Part shown: in pieces, positions 7,546 to 16,115 of the stretch
Position numbering within the stretch: the stretch's first letter is position 1
Layout of the letters: every line of letters starts with the position of its first letter
DNA from: Natronohydrobacter sp.
Lineage (GTDB): Bacteria > Pseudomonadota > Alphaproteobacteria > Rhodobacterales > Rhodobacteraceae
Assembly (NCBI GenBank): GCA_007123015.1
Contig: SKSL01000205.1
Coordinates: forward strand, 1-43,438
Length of the DNA: 43,438 nucleotides
Direction: 5' to 3'
The notes under the pieces: model-generated
The model's database searches: none
What the model was told of the DNA's origin: nothing
Seen by the model: the letters and a program-made list of their open reading frames with translations, nothing else
Made by a program: the position numbers and the translations under genes

Positions 7546-9207
7546 ATGCTGCTGTCACTTGATATTCGCGATGTGCTGATCATCGACCGGCTGGAGCTGC
7601 GCTTTCAGCCGGGGCTGAATGTGCTGACGGGCGAAACGGGTGCGGGTAAATCCATCCTGCTCGATTCGCTGGGCTTCGTGCTGGGCTGGCGCGGACGCGC
7701 TGATCTGGTCCGGCAAGGCGCGGATCAGGGCGAAGTGGTTGCCGAATTCGCGCTCACACCCGCCCATCCGGCGCAGACTGTGCTGCAAGAGGCTGGCTTT
7801 GCCCGGACCGAAACGCTCTTGTTGCGGCGCGTGAACAGTCGCGACGGGCGCAAATCGGCTTGGGTGAATGACCGTCGCGCCTCGGGCGAGGTGTTGCGGG
7901 CGCTTTCGGAAACGCTGGTCGAATTGCATGGCCAGCAGGATGACCGTGGCTTGTTGAACCCGCGCGGTCATCGCGATCTGCTCGACGCCTATGGGGTAGA
8001 GCCTGCGCTTCTGGACGCGGTGCGCAGCGCATGGCGCGCCTGGCGGGTGGCGCGCAAGGCCCATGCAGAAGAAATTACCAGGCTAGACGCTGCACGCGCC
8101 GAAGAGGATTTCCTGCGCCATGCTGTGGGCGAATTGGACAAGCTCGATCCGCAACCGGGCGAAGAAGAGACGCTGGATGCGCGACGGCGTCGGATGCAGG
8201 CCGCCGAGCGCTTGCGCGGCGATGTCGCACGCGCCCATGCTGCGCTCTCGGACGAGGGTGCCGAGCGGCTGCTGATCGACGCCACGCGCTGGCTGGAGGC
8301 TGCCGCCGAAGGTTTTGAAGGCGCGCTGGATGCGCCGATCGAAGCCTTGGCGCGCGCGCTTGATGCTCTGGGCGAAGCGCAGCAAGGCGTCGAGGCGGCC
8401 GCCGACTCGCTTGCAATCGCGCCGGGCGAATTGGAAGAGGTCGAAGACCGGCTTTTTGCGCTGCGCGGACTTGCGCGCAAACATGGCTGTCTGCCCGATG
8501 ATCTGGCAGGGCTGGCGCAGGATCTGCGCGCGCGGCTGGAGCGGCTTGATAATGGCGCGCGGGCGCTGACGGATCTGGCGCGCGCCGAAGCTGAGGCGCA
8601 GGCAGGCTATGACACAGCGGCGGCGGAATTGCGTGCAGCCCGGCAGTTGGCCGGGCAGCGGCTTGATTCCGAGATGGCGCAGGAACTTGCGCCGCTGAAA
8701 ATGGAACGCGCGGCCTTTTCCAGTGTGATCACCCCGTCAGATCCGGGGCCAGAGGGCCACGAGATGGTCAGCTTCGAAGTGGCGACCAATCCCGGCGCGC
8801 CGTCCGGCCCGCTGTCGCGAATCGCCTCGGGCGGGGAATTGTCGCGCTTCCTGCTGGCGCTCAAAGTCTGTCTGGCGCGCAATTCGGCGGGGATCACCAT
8901 GATCTTCGACGAGATTGATCGCGGTGTGGGCGGGGCGACAGCAGATGCAGTGGGGCGCAGACTGCACCGTCTGGCGGAAGGTGCCCAATTGCTGGTCGTC
9001 ACCCATTCCCCGCAAGTGGCCGCACTTGGGCAGCACCATTGGCGTGTCGAGAAGCAGATAGTGGGGGACGCGACCTTGTCGCGCGTTGTGCCGCTTTCTG
9101 CCGATCAGCGCGTTGAAGAGATTGCGCGCATGATCTCTGGTGATACGATCACAGCAGCGGCACGCGCTGCGGCGCGCGATCTGCTGGCCGCGCGGGCTGT
9201 TGTGTGA
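7546..9207 (+). CDS. recN: DNA repair protein RecN
   Basis: RecN is an SMC-like ATPase acting early in double-strand break repair. The 553-aa protein has the Walker A motif GETGAGKS at residues 29-36, two long alanine- and glutamate-rich coiled-coil stretches (about 150-370), the ABC signature SRIASGGELSRFLLALK and Walker B with catalytic glutamate (ITMIFDEIDRGVGG), followed by the H-loop LLVVTHSPQVAA. This order and length are standard. The start at 7546 is preceded by a purine-rich AGGAAAG. It lies directly behind bamD, a conserved pairing in many alphaproteobacteria. No LexA (SOS) box was recognised upstream, so transcription may come from the bamD side. Confidence 0.96.
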   Translation: MLLSLDIRDVLIIDRLELRFQPGLNVLTGETGAGKSILLDSLGFVLGWRGRADLVRQGADQGEVVAEFALTPAHPAQTVLQEAGFARTETLLLRRVNSRDGRKSAWVNDRRASGEVLRALSETLVELHGQQDDRGLLNPRGHRDLLDAYGVEPALLDAVRSAWRAWRVARKAHAEEITRLDAARAEEDFLRHAVGELDKLDPQPGEEETLDARRRRMQAAERLRGDVARAHAALSDEGAERLLIDATRWLEAAAEGFEGALDAPIEALARALDALGEAQQGVEAAADSLAIAPGELEEVEDRLFALRGLARKHGCLPDDLAGLAQDLRARLERLDNGARALTDLARAEAEAQAGYDTAAAELRAARQLAGQRLDSEMAQELAPLKMERAAFSSVITPSDPGPEGHEMVSFEVATNPGAPSGPLSRIASGGELSRFLLALKVCLARNSAGITMIFDEIDRGVGGATADAVGRRLHRLAEGAQLLVVTHSPQVAALGQHHWRVEKQIVGDATLSRVVPLSADQRVEEIARMISGDTITAAARAAARDLLAARAVV

Positions 9208-9274
9208 TCTGTGCCGGGGCAGAAATTTGAGGGATGCGTCAGCCTGTCTGGCCGCAGATGAGGGAGAAAGCGCT

Positions 9275-9664
9275 ATGACATTTGGTCTTGGAACCACCTT
9301 CTCGGGACGGGCCACGCTGGCTCTGGGCGTCGTTCTTGGCCTTGCCGGATGTACCATGGCCCCGTTGGGTCCGGGCGCGCGCACTGCCGCACCTGTCACA
9401 CCAGCGCCAGTCACCCCGGTCGCGCCGCTGCCGCAGGACATGCCGGCCGCGGCCACTGGATCTGGTGCAGAGCAGGCCTGTATTGCCGCCGGGCGCGAGC
9501 GCGGGCTGAATGTGCTGGATGTGGTCGGCTCGCGCGCAGTGACGGCCAGCGATGGGGCATCTGCCCGCGATGTCATGTTGCGGGTCGAACGGTCAGGCGC
9601 GCAACTGGAAGTGCGCTGCAACTATGTCGAAGAGACGCGCATGGCGCGGATCATGCTGATCTGA
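9275..9664 (+). CDS. Small uncharacterised lipoprotein
   Basis: The 129-aa product begins with a hydrophobic signal ending in the lipobox LAGC (cysteine 26), so it should be lipidated and placed in the envelope. A proline- and alanine-rich linker (residues about 30-60) precedes a small C-terminal domain starting near EQACIAAGRERGLNVLDVVG and ending in EVRCNYVEETRMARIML. Its two cysteines might form a disulfide. The start is chosen at 9275 because AGGGAGAAAG lies upstream; a longer frame back to 9140 overlaps recN. I do not recognise the family. It follows recN by 67 bases and converges with the minus-strand gene at 9672-9881, leaving only seven bases between them. Confidence 0.75.
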   Translation: MTFGLGTTFSGRATLALGVVLGLAGCTMAPLGPGARTAAPVTPAPVTPVAPLPQDMPAAATGSGAEQACIAAGRERGLNVLDVVGSRAVTASDGASARDVMLRVERSGAQLEVRCNYVEETRMARIMLI

Positions 9665-9671
9665 CCCGCGC

Positions 9672-9881
9672 TCAGCGCCGACGATCTTTCGCGCCCTGCG
9701 CCAGCTTGCGCGCGCTTGCGGCGGCGGCACGCAATTCCTCGGCGATTTCTTCGGCTTCATCGGGGTCGAAATCGAGCGGCAGGTCCAGCCCGTCGCCCGC
9801 AAGATAGATCCGGACCATGCCCAGCGTGGTCGGCCCGATCTGAAGATTGGCGCTGATATCGCTTTCCGAATTGATCCCCAT
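9672..9881 (-). CDS. Small conserved protein (DUF6324-like)
   Basis: This is a 69-aa minus-strand gene. The start is placed at 9881 because AGGAGG lies seven bases upstream on the minus strand; the frame continues further but without homologous-looking sequence. The product (MGINSESDISANLQIGPTTLGMVRIYL...) has an N-terminal half likely forming strands and a C-terminal acidic-then-basic helix (DPDEAEEIAEELRAAAASARKLA). It resembles a short conserved protein of Rhodobacterales that I remember as DUF6324; that label is from memory and uncertain. No catalytic motif or membrane segment is visible, so it is probably a cytoplasmic protein of unknown role. Confidence 0.75.
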   Translation of the reverse strand: MGINSESDISANLQIGPTTLGMVRIYLAGDGLDLPLDFDPDEAEEIAEELRAAAASARKLAQGAKDRRR

Positions 9882-9954
9882 GCGAGGCCTCCTGACCTGT
9901 GCTGTGACGCTATTGCTCTGCCACTGTCGCGTTACGGTGTTGCAGGGCGACAAT

Positions 9955-9972
9955 CAAGTGCACGGGCACTTG
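9955..9972. repeat. Perfect 7-bp inverted repeat between divergent genes
   Basis: CAAGTGC and GCACTTG are separated by four bases (ACGG). The site lies between the divergently transcribed small gene at 9672-9881 and tRNA-His, just upstream of the candidate tRNA promoter. It could be an operator or an incidental hairpin. Confidence 0.4.
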
Positions 9973-9997
9973 CATTCATCTGCGCGCAGCGTTACAT
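9970..9997 (+). promoter_or_regulatory. Candidate promoter of tRNA-His
   Basis: TTGCAT (9970-9975) and TTACAT (9992-9997) are separated by 16 bases and would place transcription start a few bases before the tRNA 5' end at 10010. The -35 agrees well with sigma-70 consensus; the -10 is weak. Confidence 0.4.
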
Positions 9998-10009
9998 CGC
10001 GCGTCAAGT

Positions 10010-10086
10010 GCCGCCTTAGCTCAGTTGGTTAGAGCGCTGGATTGTGGATCCAGAGGTCCCCCGTTCAAGCCGGGGAGGCGGTACCA
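10010..10086 (+). tRNA. tRNA-His (GTG), lacking G(-1)
   Basis: The cloverleaf folds fully: acceptor GCCGCCT with AGGCGGT, D-stem GCTC/GAGC, anticodon stem CTGGA/TCCAG around loop TTGTGGA (anticodon GTG), T-stem CCCCG/CGGGG with loop TTCAAGC, and an encoded CCA end. The first acceptor pair is G1-U72 and the discriminator is A73. The base at -1 is T, so the normally universal G(-1) of tRNA-His is not encoded. This combination is known from a subgroup of Alphaproteobacteria whose histidyl-tRNA synthetase has adapted to it. Confidence 0.97.
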
Positions 10087-10173
10087 CCTTTCCTGACAGC
10101 GCCGCACTGACTTGCCATCCTGCGGATGCAAGCGTAACTGATCCGGATTGATGCTTGTGAAAGCCCTGATGCT

Positions 10174-10791
10174 GTGCCTGTCCTGCCACGCCATTCCTTG
10201 CCGCATGCCCCCAACGGAGCGCGGATCGGGTTGTTTGGCGGGTCTTTTGATCCCGCGCATGAAGGCCATGTCCATATCACCCGGATCGCCCTGCGCCGGT
10301 TGCAGCTTGATCAGATCTGGTGGCTGGTCACACCGGGCAACCCGCTCAAAGCCCATGGCCCTGCGCCACTGGCACAGCGGATGCAGCATGCCCGCACGCT
10401 GATCAGGCATCCGCGCGTGAAGGTCACAATGGTCGAGGCCCGGCTTGGCACCCGATACAGTGCCGATACGCTGAAGGCGTTGCAACGGCTTTATGCGCAG
10501 CGGCATTTCGTCTGGATCATGGGCGCGGATAATCTGGCCGGGCTGCATCGCTGGGAAAACTGGCAGGCGATCATGCGGCAGTTTCCGGTCGCTGTGCTGG
10601 CCCGGCCGGGGCAGCAACGGCGCGCGCTGGCCTCGGTCGCCGCGCGTCAGTTCCGCCGCGCGCGCCTGCTCGAGGCGCAGGCGCGTGCGCTGGCATCTGG
10701 CAAGCCGCCTTGCTGGTGTTTCCTGCGGCTGCCGATGCGCGATATCTCATCATCCCGGCTGCGCGCAGAAGGGGTCTGGCCGCAGCTATGA
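10174..10791 (+). CDS. nadD: Nicotinate-nucleotide adenylyltransferase NadD
   Basis: NadD transfers AMP from ATP to nicotinate mononucleotide in NAD synthesis. The nucleotidyltransferase motif GGSFDPAHEGHVHI lies near residue 23, WIMGADNLAGLHRWENW is the typical central segment, and the C-terminal ISSSRLR matches the ISSTxIR element. Length (205 aa) is normal. The start is GTG at 10174; the frame is closed by a stop shortly upstream and contains no ATG before the conserved region, so GTG is the best choice although no clear ribosome binding site is seen. The gene lies between tRNA-His and the carboxypeptidase gene. The 162-bp gap after it holds an imperfect hairpin (10823-10853) without a T-tract. 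Confidence 0.93.
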   Translation: MPVLPRHSLPHAPNGARIGLFGGSFDPAHEGHVHITRIALRRLQLDQIWWLVTPGNPLKAHGPAPLAQRMQHARTLIRHPRVKVTMVEARLGTRYSADTLKALQRLYAQRHFVWIMGADNLAGLHRWENWQAIMRQFPVAVLARPGQQRRALASVAARQFRRARLLEAQARALASGKPPCWCFLRLPMRDISSSRLRAEGVWPQL

Positions 10792-10953
10792 ACCCGCTGC
10801 TCGGATAGGGACAGGAAACAGTGTGTTTTCAGGCATCCAGGCATCTGAAACACTTGCTCAAAGCGTCGCAAAGAGCGTTAATGGGGTTCAGAGCATATGT
10901 TCGACTTCTGAGGCAATCGTCTTTGCCTGTATGTGACGAATAAGGATGCGATG

Positions 10954-12432
10954 ATGCCTGACTTCGGTCTTCAGCGTCGACGGGTCTTGAACCTGCTTCT
11001 GGGCGGTGCGGCGCTGAGCGCGATGCCTGCTTGCGCTTCGGCGCCCGAACGCTCGCTGCGCCCGGAATTGCGGCGGGCACCACCTGTCGAGGGGATCATT
11101 GCCCGCGCGGGGCTGGGTGGTGATCTGGCCTTTGCGGTCATCGACATGCGTTCGGGCGACCTGCTTGAAGGGCAGGGGGCCAATACGCCGCTGCCGCCTG
11201 CGAGTGTCGCCAAGGCCATGACGGCCCTTTACGCGCTTGAAAGCCTTGGTGCCGCGTACCAGTTCCGCACGCGCCTTGTCGCGACCGGACCTGTCAGCGA
11301 TGGTGTTTTGCGCGGCGATCTGGTGCTGGCCGGCGGTGGTGATCCGACGCTTGAGACAGATGAACTGGCTGCGATGGCAGCAGAGCTGGCGCGCGGTGGG
11401 GTGCGGCAGGTGACGGGCCGGTTTCTGGTCTGGGGCGGCGCGCTGCCTTTTGTGCCCGAGATCGCAGATGACCAGTCGCCGCAGGCCGGATATAATCCCT
11501 CGGTCTCGGGGTTGAACCTGAATTTCAACCGTGTGCATTTTGAATGGCGCCGGGCCGGCACAGACTACATCGTGACCATGGATGGCCGTTCCAACCGGCA
11601 TCGTCCGGCGGTCAGCATGGCGCGGATGCAAGTCGTCAACCGCAGCGCCCCCCTGTACACTTATCAGCGCAGGGCGGATCGGGACGACTGGACTGTGGCG
11701 CGCGCCGCCCTTGGGAATACGGGCTCGCGCTGGTTGCCGGTGCGACATCCGGAACTTTACGCAGGCGAAGTGTTTCGCGCTCTTGCCACTGGACATGGGA
11801 TCACCCTGGGCGCGCCGCAGGTGACGCGCGCGCAGCCGATGGGACAGGATCTGGTCACGCATCGCTCGCCTGTTTTGCAGGACATGTTGCGCGACATTCT
11901 GCAGTTTTCGACCAATATCAGCGCGGAAGCTGTCGGGATGACTGCGACAGGGGCACAGAGCGGGCGGCCGCGGAGTTTGGCGGCTTCCGGTGCGGCGATG
12001 TCAAACTGGGCCCAGACGCGCTATGGCCTGTCAAGCGCGCGGCTGGTGGATCATTCGGGCCTGGGGGCGGCGTCGCGCGTTTCGATGGCGGATCTTGCGC
12101 GAATGTTCCAGCAGGCCGGCAGCATGGGCACATTGCGCGCAATCTTGCGCCTGCACCGGTTTCGCGATGCAAATGGGAATTTCATCGCCAATCCGGGCTT
12201 TGATGTGCGCGCCAAGACTGGCACGCTCTATTTCGTTTCGGCGCTGGGGGGCTATCTGACGGCCCCGGGTGGCCGCGATCTGGCTTTTGCCATCGGCTCG
12301 GCGGATCTGGCGCGGCGCGCCCGCGTGGCAGGCTCTGGTGTGGACCGGCCCGATGGAACAGCGGTCTGGGCGCGCGCAGCGCGGCAGATGCAACAGGATT
12401 TGTTGCAGCGCTGGGCACAGGCCTATGCCTGA
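10954..12432 (+). CDS. dacB: D-alanyl-D-alanine carboxypeptidase/endopeptidase, PBP4 family (S13)
   Basis: This is a periplasmic penicillin-binding protein that trims or cuts peptidoglycan cross-links. The three active-site motifs of the S13 family are visible: S84-V-A-K87 in PPASVAKAMTALYAL, S319-T-N321 and K421-T-G in VRAKTGTLYF. Between the first two motifs is the long insertion characteristic of PBP4, giving 492 aa. The N-terminus LQRRRVLNLLLGGAALSAMPACAS has a twin-arginine-like run, a hydrophobic core and a possible lipidation cysteine, so Tat export is possible. The start at 10954 has AAGGA seven bases upstream; ATG at 10951 or GTG at 10933 are alternatives. A REP-like element lies in the convergent gap to accC. 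Confidence 0.92.
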   Translation: MPDFGLQRRRVLNLLLGGAALSAMPACASAPERSLRPELRRAPPVEGIIARAGLGGDLAFAVIDMRSGDLLEGQGANTPLPPASVAKAMTALYALESLGAAYQFRTRLVATGPVSDGVLRGDLVLAGGGDPTLETDELAAMAAELARGGVRQVTGRFLVWGGALPFVPEIADDQSPQAGYNPSVSGLNLNFNRVHFEWRRAGTDYIVTMDGRSNRHRPAVSMARMQVVNRSAPLYTYQRRADRDDWTVARAALGNTGSRWLPVRHPELYAGEVFRALATGHGITLGAPQVTRAQPMGQDLVTHRSPVLQDMLRDILQFSTNISAEAVGMTATGAQSGRPRSLAASGAAMSNWAQTRYGLSSARLVDHSGLGAASRVSMADLARMFQQAGSMGTLRAILRLHRFRDANGNFIANPGFDVRAKTGTLYFVSALGGYLTAPGGRDLAFAIGSADLARRARVAGSGVDRPDGTAVWARAARQMQQDLLQRWAQAYA

Positions 12433-12455
12433 GGCGCAGATGGCAGGGGCAGCAA

Positions 12456-12534
12456 AGGGGGCGCTCGCGCCCCCTCACCAGCCCCACAAGGGGGCTGGTT
12501 TCACCCCCGAGGATATTTTTACAAGGATGAAAGC
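12456..12534 (-). repeat. GC-hairpin repeat element, copy A
   Basis: Read on the minus strand, the element opens with TTTCATCCTTGTAAAAATAT, then a C/G-rich run, then two hairpins. One pairs CCAGCCCC (12478-12485) with GGGGCTGG (12491-12498). The other pairs GGGGGCGC (12457-12464) with GCGCCCCC (12467-12474). Copies B (27797) and C (37609) share the layout. It fills the gap between the convergent dacB and accC genes and could terminate both transcripts. Confidence 0.75.
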
Positions 12535-12543
12535 AGGACGGGG

Positions 12544-13893
12544 TCAGGGATCCTGCGCAGGAGCGAGGAATTTTTCAAGCCAGTGAATATCGTAATTTGC
12601 GGTGAGTACATCGGGCTCTGCAAGGAGGTCGCGGAAGAGCGGCACCGATGTATCAACGCCGTCGATGATCAATTCGCCAAGCGCGCGGTGCAGGCGGGCG
12701 AGTGCTTCGGGGCGGTCACGGCCATGCACGATCAGCTTGGCAATCAGGCTGTCGTAATAGGGCGGGACCGTGTAGCCGGAATAGAGCGCGCTATCCATGC
12801 GCACACCAAGCCCACCCGGCGCGTGATAGGTGTTGACGCGCCCTGGGCAGGGGGTGAAATTCGGCAGCTTCTCGGCATTGATGCGCACTTCGATGGCGTG
12901 GCCGTTGACCTGCAGGTCCTCTTGCGCGAAAGAGAGGGGCTGCCCGGCGGCGACACGGATTTGCTCGCGCACCAGATCGACCCCGAAGATCGCTTCGGTC
13001 ACCGGATGTTCGACCTGCAGGCGAGTGTTCATCTCGATAAAGTAGAATTCGCCATTCTCATAGAGGAATTCGATCGTGCCCGCACCGCGATACCCAATGC
13101 GGGCGACAGCCTCTGCGCAGGTCTGGCCGATCCGCGCGCGGGTTTCCGCGTCGATCACCGGGCCGGGGGCTTCTTCGAGCACTTTCTGATGGCGGCGCTG
13201 CAGCGAGCAGTCGCGCTCGCCCAAGTGCACAGCATTGCCCTTGCCATCGCCGAAGACCTGAACCTCGATATGGCGCGGCTGGCCCAGATATTTCTCGATA
13301 TAGACTTCATCATTGCCGAAGGCGGCCTTGGCTTCAGACCGGGCAGTGCGGAAAGCGGTTTCCAATTCGGCTTCCGTGCGGGCGAGTTTCATGCCGCGCC
13401 CGCCGCCGCCGGCCGTGGCCTTGATGATCACCGGATAGCCGATCTCGGCCGCGACTGCGCGGGCTGTGTCGAAATGCGCGACACCCCCGCTCGACCCCGG
13501 CACGCAAGGCACGCCGAGCGCCTTCATCGTGTCCTTGGCCGTGATCTTGTCGCCCATCATGCGGATATGTTCGGCAGAGGGGCCGATGAAGGTGATGCCG
13601 TGATCTTCGACCACTTGCACGAATGCGGCGTTTTCCGACAGGAACCCGTAGCCGGGATGGATCGCCTCGGCGCCCGAGATCTCGCAGGCGGAAATGATCG
13701 AGGGCACATGCAGATAGCTGGCATTGGAGGGCGCAGGGCCGATGCAGATCGCTTCATCTGCCATGCGCACATGCATCGCGTCCGAATCAGCGGTGGAATG
13801 GACCGCGACCGAGCCGATGCCCATCTCGCGGCAGGCGCGGATCACGCGCAGGGCGATTTCCCCACGATTGGCAATCAGGATCTTGTTGAACAT
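12544..13893 (-). CDS. accC: Acetyl-CoA carboxylase biotin carboxylase subunit AccC
   Basis: AccC carboxylates the biotin on AccB using ATP and bicarbonate, the first half-reaction of malonyl-CoA formation. The 449-aa protein starts MFNKILIANRGEIALRVIRAC and shows the ATP-grasp glycine loop KATAGGGGRGMK, the metal and bicarbonate site segment FIEMNTRLQVEHPVTE and the C-terminal biotin carboxylase domain, all at normal spacing and length. The gene lies 12 bases behind accB on the same strand, the usual accBC operon. Its 3' end faces dacB across a palindromic repeat. Confidence 0.97.
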   Translation of the reverse strand: MFNKILIANRGEIALRVIRACREMGIGSVAVHSTADSDAMHVRMADEAICIGPAPSNASYLHVPSIISACEISGAEAIHPGYGFLSENAAFVQVVEDHGITFIGPSAEHIRMMGDKITAKDTMKALGVPCVPGSSGGVAHFDTARAVAAEIGYPVIIKATAGGGGRGMKLARTEAELETAFRTARSEAKAAFGNDEVYIEKYLGQPRHIEVQVFGDGKGNAVHLGERDCSLQRRHQKVLEEAPGPVIDAETRARIGQTCAEAVARIGYRGAGTIEFLYENGEFYFIEMNTRLQVEHPVTEAIFGVDLVREQIRVAAGQPLSFAQEDLQVNGHAIEVRINAEKLPNFTPCPGRVNTYHAPGGLGVRMDSALYSGYTVPPYYDSLIAKLIVHGRDRPEALARLHRALGELIIDGVDTSVPLFRDLLAEPDVLTANYDIHWLEKFLAPAQDP

Positions 13894-13905
13894 GCCTGCG
13901 TCGCC

Positions 13906-14403
13906 TTATTCGATGATCATCAGCGGCGCGCCGAATTCGACCGGGCTGCCATCGCCGACCAGAATGCGCTTGATCGTGCCTGCGCGGGGCGCGGGGATAT
14001 GGTTCATGGTTTTCATGGCTTCGATGATCAGCAGTGTATCGCCTTCAGAGACCTGCGCACCGATGCCCACGAAATTCGCGGCTCCTGGTTCGGCCGCCAG
14101 ATAGGCAGTGCCCACCATCGGTGATGTGACAGCGCCGGGATGCTGGGCCGGATCGTCGGGTATTTCCGCAGGCGCAGCCGGGGCAGGGGTGGATGCAGCC
14201 GGCGCTGCCGTGGCGCTCGGTGCTGGTGCTGCAGCCACCTGCTGAAACACGGGCTGCGCGCCTATTTTCGAGACTTTCACATTCAGGCTGTCGTTTTCGC
14301 CATAGTCGCGTTTGACGCTGAGTTCGGCGAGGTCATTCTCATTGAGCAATTCCGCAAGGGCTTTGATAAAGGCGACATCGGCATCGTTGCGGCTTTGCGT
14401 CAT
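13906..14403 (-). CDS. accB: Biotin carboxyl carrier protein AccB
   Basis: AccB carries the carboxybiotin of acetyl-CoA carboxylase. The 165-aa protein has an N-terminal helical region (FIKALAELLNENDLAELSV), an alanine- and proline-rich flexible linker (about residues 55-85) and the C-terminal biotinyl domain. The biotinylation site is K131 in IEAMKTMNH. Ribosome binding is likely through CGAGGA just upstream of the start at 14403. The gene is divergent from the XRE regulator at 14628, with 224 bases between the starts. accC follows after 12 bases. Confidence 0.96.
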   Translation of the reverse strand: MTQSRNDADVAFIKALAELLNENDLAELSVKRDYGENDSLNVKVSKIGAQPVFQQVAAAPAPSATAAPAASTPAPAAPAEIPDDPAQHPGAVTSPMVGTAYLAAEPGAANFVGIGAQVSEGDTLLIIEAMKTMNHIPAPRAGTIKRILVGDGSPVEFGAPLMIIE

Positions 14404-14627
14404 TTGGGTCCTCGAAAACAGGGCGCTCTATGGGCGGTCTTGGATATATGGCTTGCGCGACAGCTTCAGAGCCAGAACACCGCGCAGTCTATTTCGCGCG
14501 CTTTATACTGGAGAGCGCGCGCAGAGTGAAGCGACCTTTTCCGGAAAGGCTGCGCAGACAGGATGGCTCAGAAAAGGTTTTGCGGATCTGTAAATTCTGG
14601 TAAACGCTCTGTGAAAAGGAGCGGTAA

Positions 14628-15956
14628 ATGGTGCGATCAGCCCTGACCGGGACGCGTATCCGCGCGCGGCGAAATCTGCGGGGTCTGCGGCAAGCGGAAC
14701 TGGCGCGGGCAGTGGGTGTCTCTGCCTCATATCTCAATCTTATCGAGCACAACCGGCGCAAGGTCGGCACCGATCTGCTGGCGGCCCTGGCCAAGGTGCT
14801 GGGTGTGTCCGTGGATGCCTTGGTCGAAGATGGCGACTCGCGGCTGATCGAATCTGCGCGCGCTGCGGCAGAGCGCACGGGGCTGGACCGGGCCGAACTT
14901 GAGCGGATTGACGAATTCACTGGCCGCTTTCCGGGCTGGGCCAAGGTGCTGGCAGAAACCGAAGGCCGGGTCGCGCGTCTGGAGCGTGTGGTCGAGCATC
15001 TCAATGACCGGATGACACATGACCCCTATATGGGCGAGGCCCTTCACGAGATCATCTCGGCAGTGACTTCGGTCCAGTCGACCGCGACGATCCTGAATGA
15101 CGGGCAGGAAATCGAGCCAGATTGGCAGGCGCGGTTTCATCAGAACATTTTGCAGGATTCGGCGCGGCTGGCCGAAGGGGCTGTCGCTCTGGTCAATTAC
15201 CTTGATGCCGGCAAGAGCGACGAGACAGGTCTCGCGGCCCCACAGGAAGAAGTCGAGGCCTGGCTCGGGCAGCGCGATTTCCACTTGCCGGAATTGGAAG
15301 AGGATACAGAGGGACTGAACCCCGAGAATCTGGTGGCAGGTCAGGTCGAGTTGTCGTCTGAAGCTTCGCGCCAGTTGGCGGTGCAATGGGTGTCTCAGTT
15401 TAAGGCCGATAGCCGCGCCTTGCCGCTTGGCCCGTTGCAAGAAGCACTGGAGCAGATGGGGCTTGCCCCGGACAGACTGGCGGATCATTTCGGGGTGCCG
15501 TTCGATCAGGTGCTGCGGCGCCTTGCGATCCTGCCGCCCCAGCTGCGGGCCGCGCAGGGTCTGCCAAGTCCGGGTCTGGTGATCTGCGACAATTCCGGAA
15601 CGCTTCTGTTCCGACGTGCGATTGATGGGTTTGCGCTGCCGCGGTTCGGCGGGGCCTGCCCGCTCTGGCCGCTCTATCAGGCATTGCTGCGTCCGCATGT
15701 GCGGATATGCGCGGGGTTGACGACCGCCGGGCGGCTGGGGCGGCGTTTCACAGTCTATGCCTATGCCTCTGTTGCGGCAGAGATGGGGATCGGCCGACCT
15801 GTCATTCTTCGGGCGACAATGCTGATCCTGCCTGCCGCCGAGAGCGATGCAGAAGACGCCACGCCGCCGCTTTCTGTCGGGGCCAGTTGTCGGACGTGCC
15901 CGCAATTGGACTGCCCGGCGCGCCGCGAGCCCTCAATCCTGATGACAGTTATTTGA
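14628..15956 (+). CDS. XRE-family regulator of the short-chain acyl (ScfR/PccR/RamB-like) type
   Basis: The 442-aa protein has an N-terminal XRE helix-turn-helix (about residues 8-62, LRQAELARAVGVSASYLNLIEHNRR) and a large C-terminal domain resembling the DUF2083 part of regulators that sense short-chain acyl-CoAs. It ends with a cysteine cluster, CRTCPQLDCPARREP, typical of this group. The HTH type with SxSYLNLIExNRR is characteristic. The start at 14628 has AAAGGAG eight bases upstream. It stands apart from accBC (divergent) and is followed by a two-component module whose kinase has a solute-symporter domain. Family members regulate propionyl-CoA or acetate metabolism; the target here is unknown. 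Confidence 0.85.
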   Translation: MVRSALTGTRIRARRNLRGLRQAELARAVGVSASYLNLIEHNRRKVGTDLLAALAKVLGVSVDALVEDGDSRLIESARAAAERTGLDRAELERIDEFTGRFPGWAKVLAETEGRVARLERVVEHLNDRMTHDPYMGEALHEIISAVTSVQSTATILNDGQEIEPDWQARFHQNILQDSARLAEGAVALVNYLDAGKSDETGLAAPQEEVEAWLGQRDFHLPELEEDTEGLNPENLVAGQVELSSEASRQLAVQWVSQFKADSRALPLGPLQEALEQMGLAPDRLADHFGVPFDQVLRRLAILPPQLRAAQGLPSPGLVICDNSGTLLFRRAIDGFALPRFGGACPLWPLYQALLRPHVRICAGLTTAGRLGRRFTVYAYASVAAEMGIGRPVILRATMLILPAAESDAEDATPPLSVGASCRTCPQLDCPARREPSILMTVI

Positions 15957-15964
15957 AAGTCGTT

Positions 15965-15994
15965 TTGACAGGAGGCGGCGAAGCTGTGTAAATA
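15965..15994 (+). promoter_or_regulatory. Candidate sigma-70 promoter of the receiver-kinase operon
   Basis: A consensus TTGACA (15965-15970) is followed after 17-18 bases by an A/T-rich block (GTAAATA, 15988-15994) that can serve as -10. It lies about 120 bases before the response regulator start. Its function is inferred only from the match. Confidence 0.45.
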
Positions 15995-16115
15995 CCGTGT
16001 GCCGAGCGATGGGAGGAGCCGGGTCGCTCAGCACTTTGACCGGGGTGAGCGCCTGCTGAGGCCAGAATCAGCCATGCGCGCGCCCCGGTCCCCGCAAGGG
16101 AGGAGGAGACGATCG

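Noticed and set aside
10823..10853. Imperfect hairpin GTGTTTTCAG/CTGAAACAC as nadD terminator
   Set aside because: It contains a bulge, has a 12-base loop and no T-tract; evidence is too weak to list as a feature.
12583..14124. A 513-codon open frame on the plus strand opposite accC and accB
   Set aside because: It is the antisense shadow of two certain genes in high-GC DNA; its product has no domain-like pattern and the codon use reflects the opposite strand.
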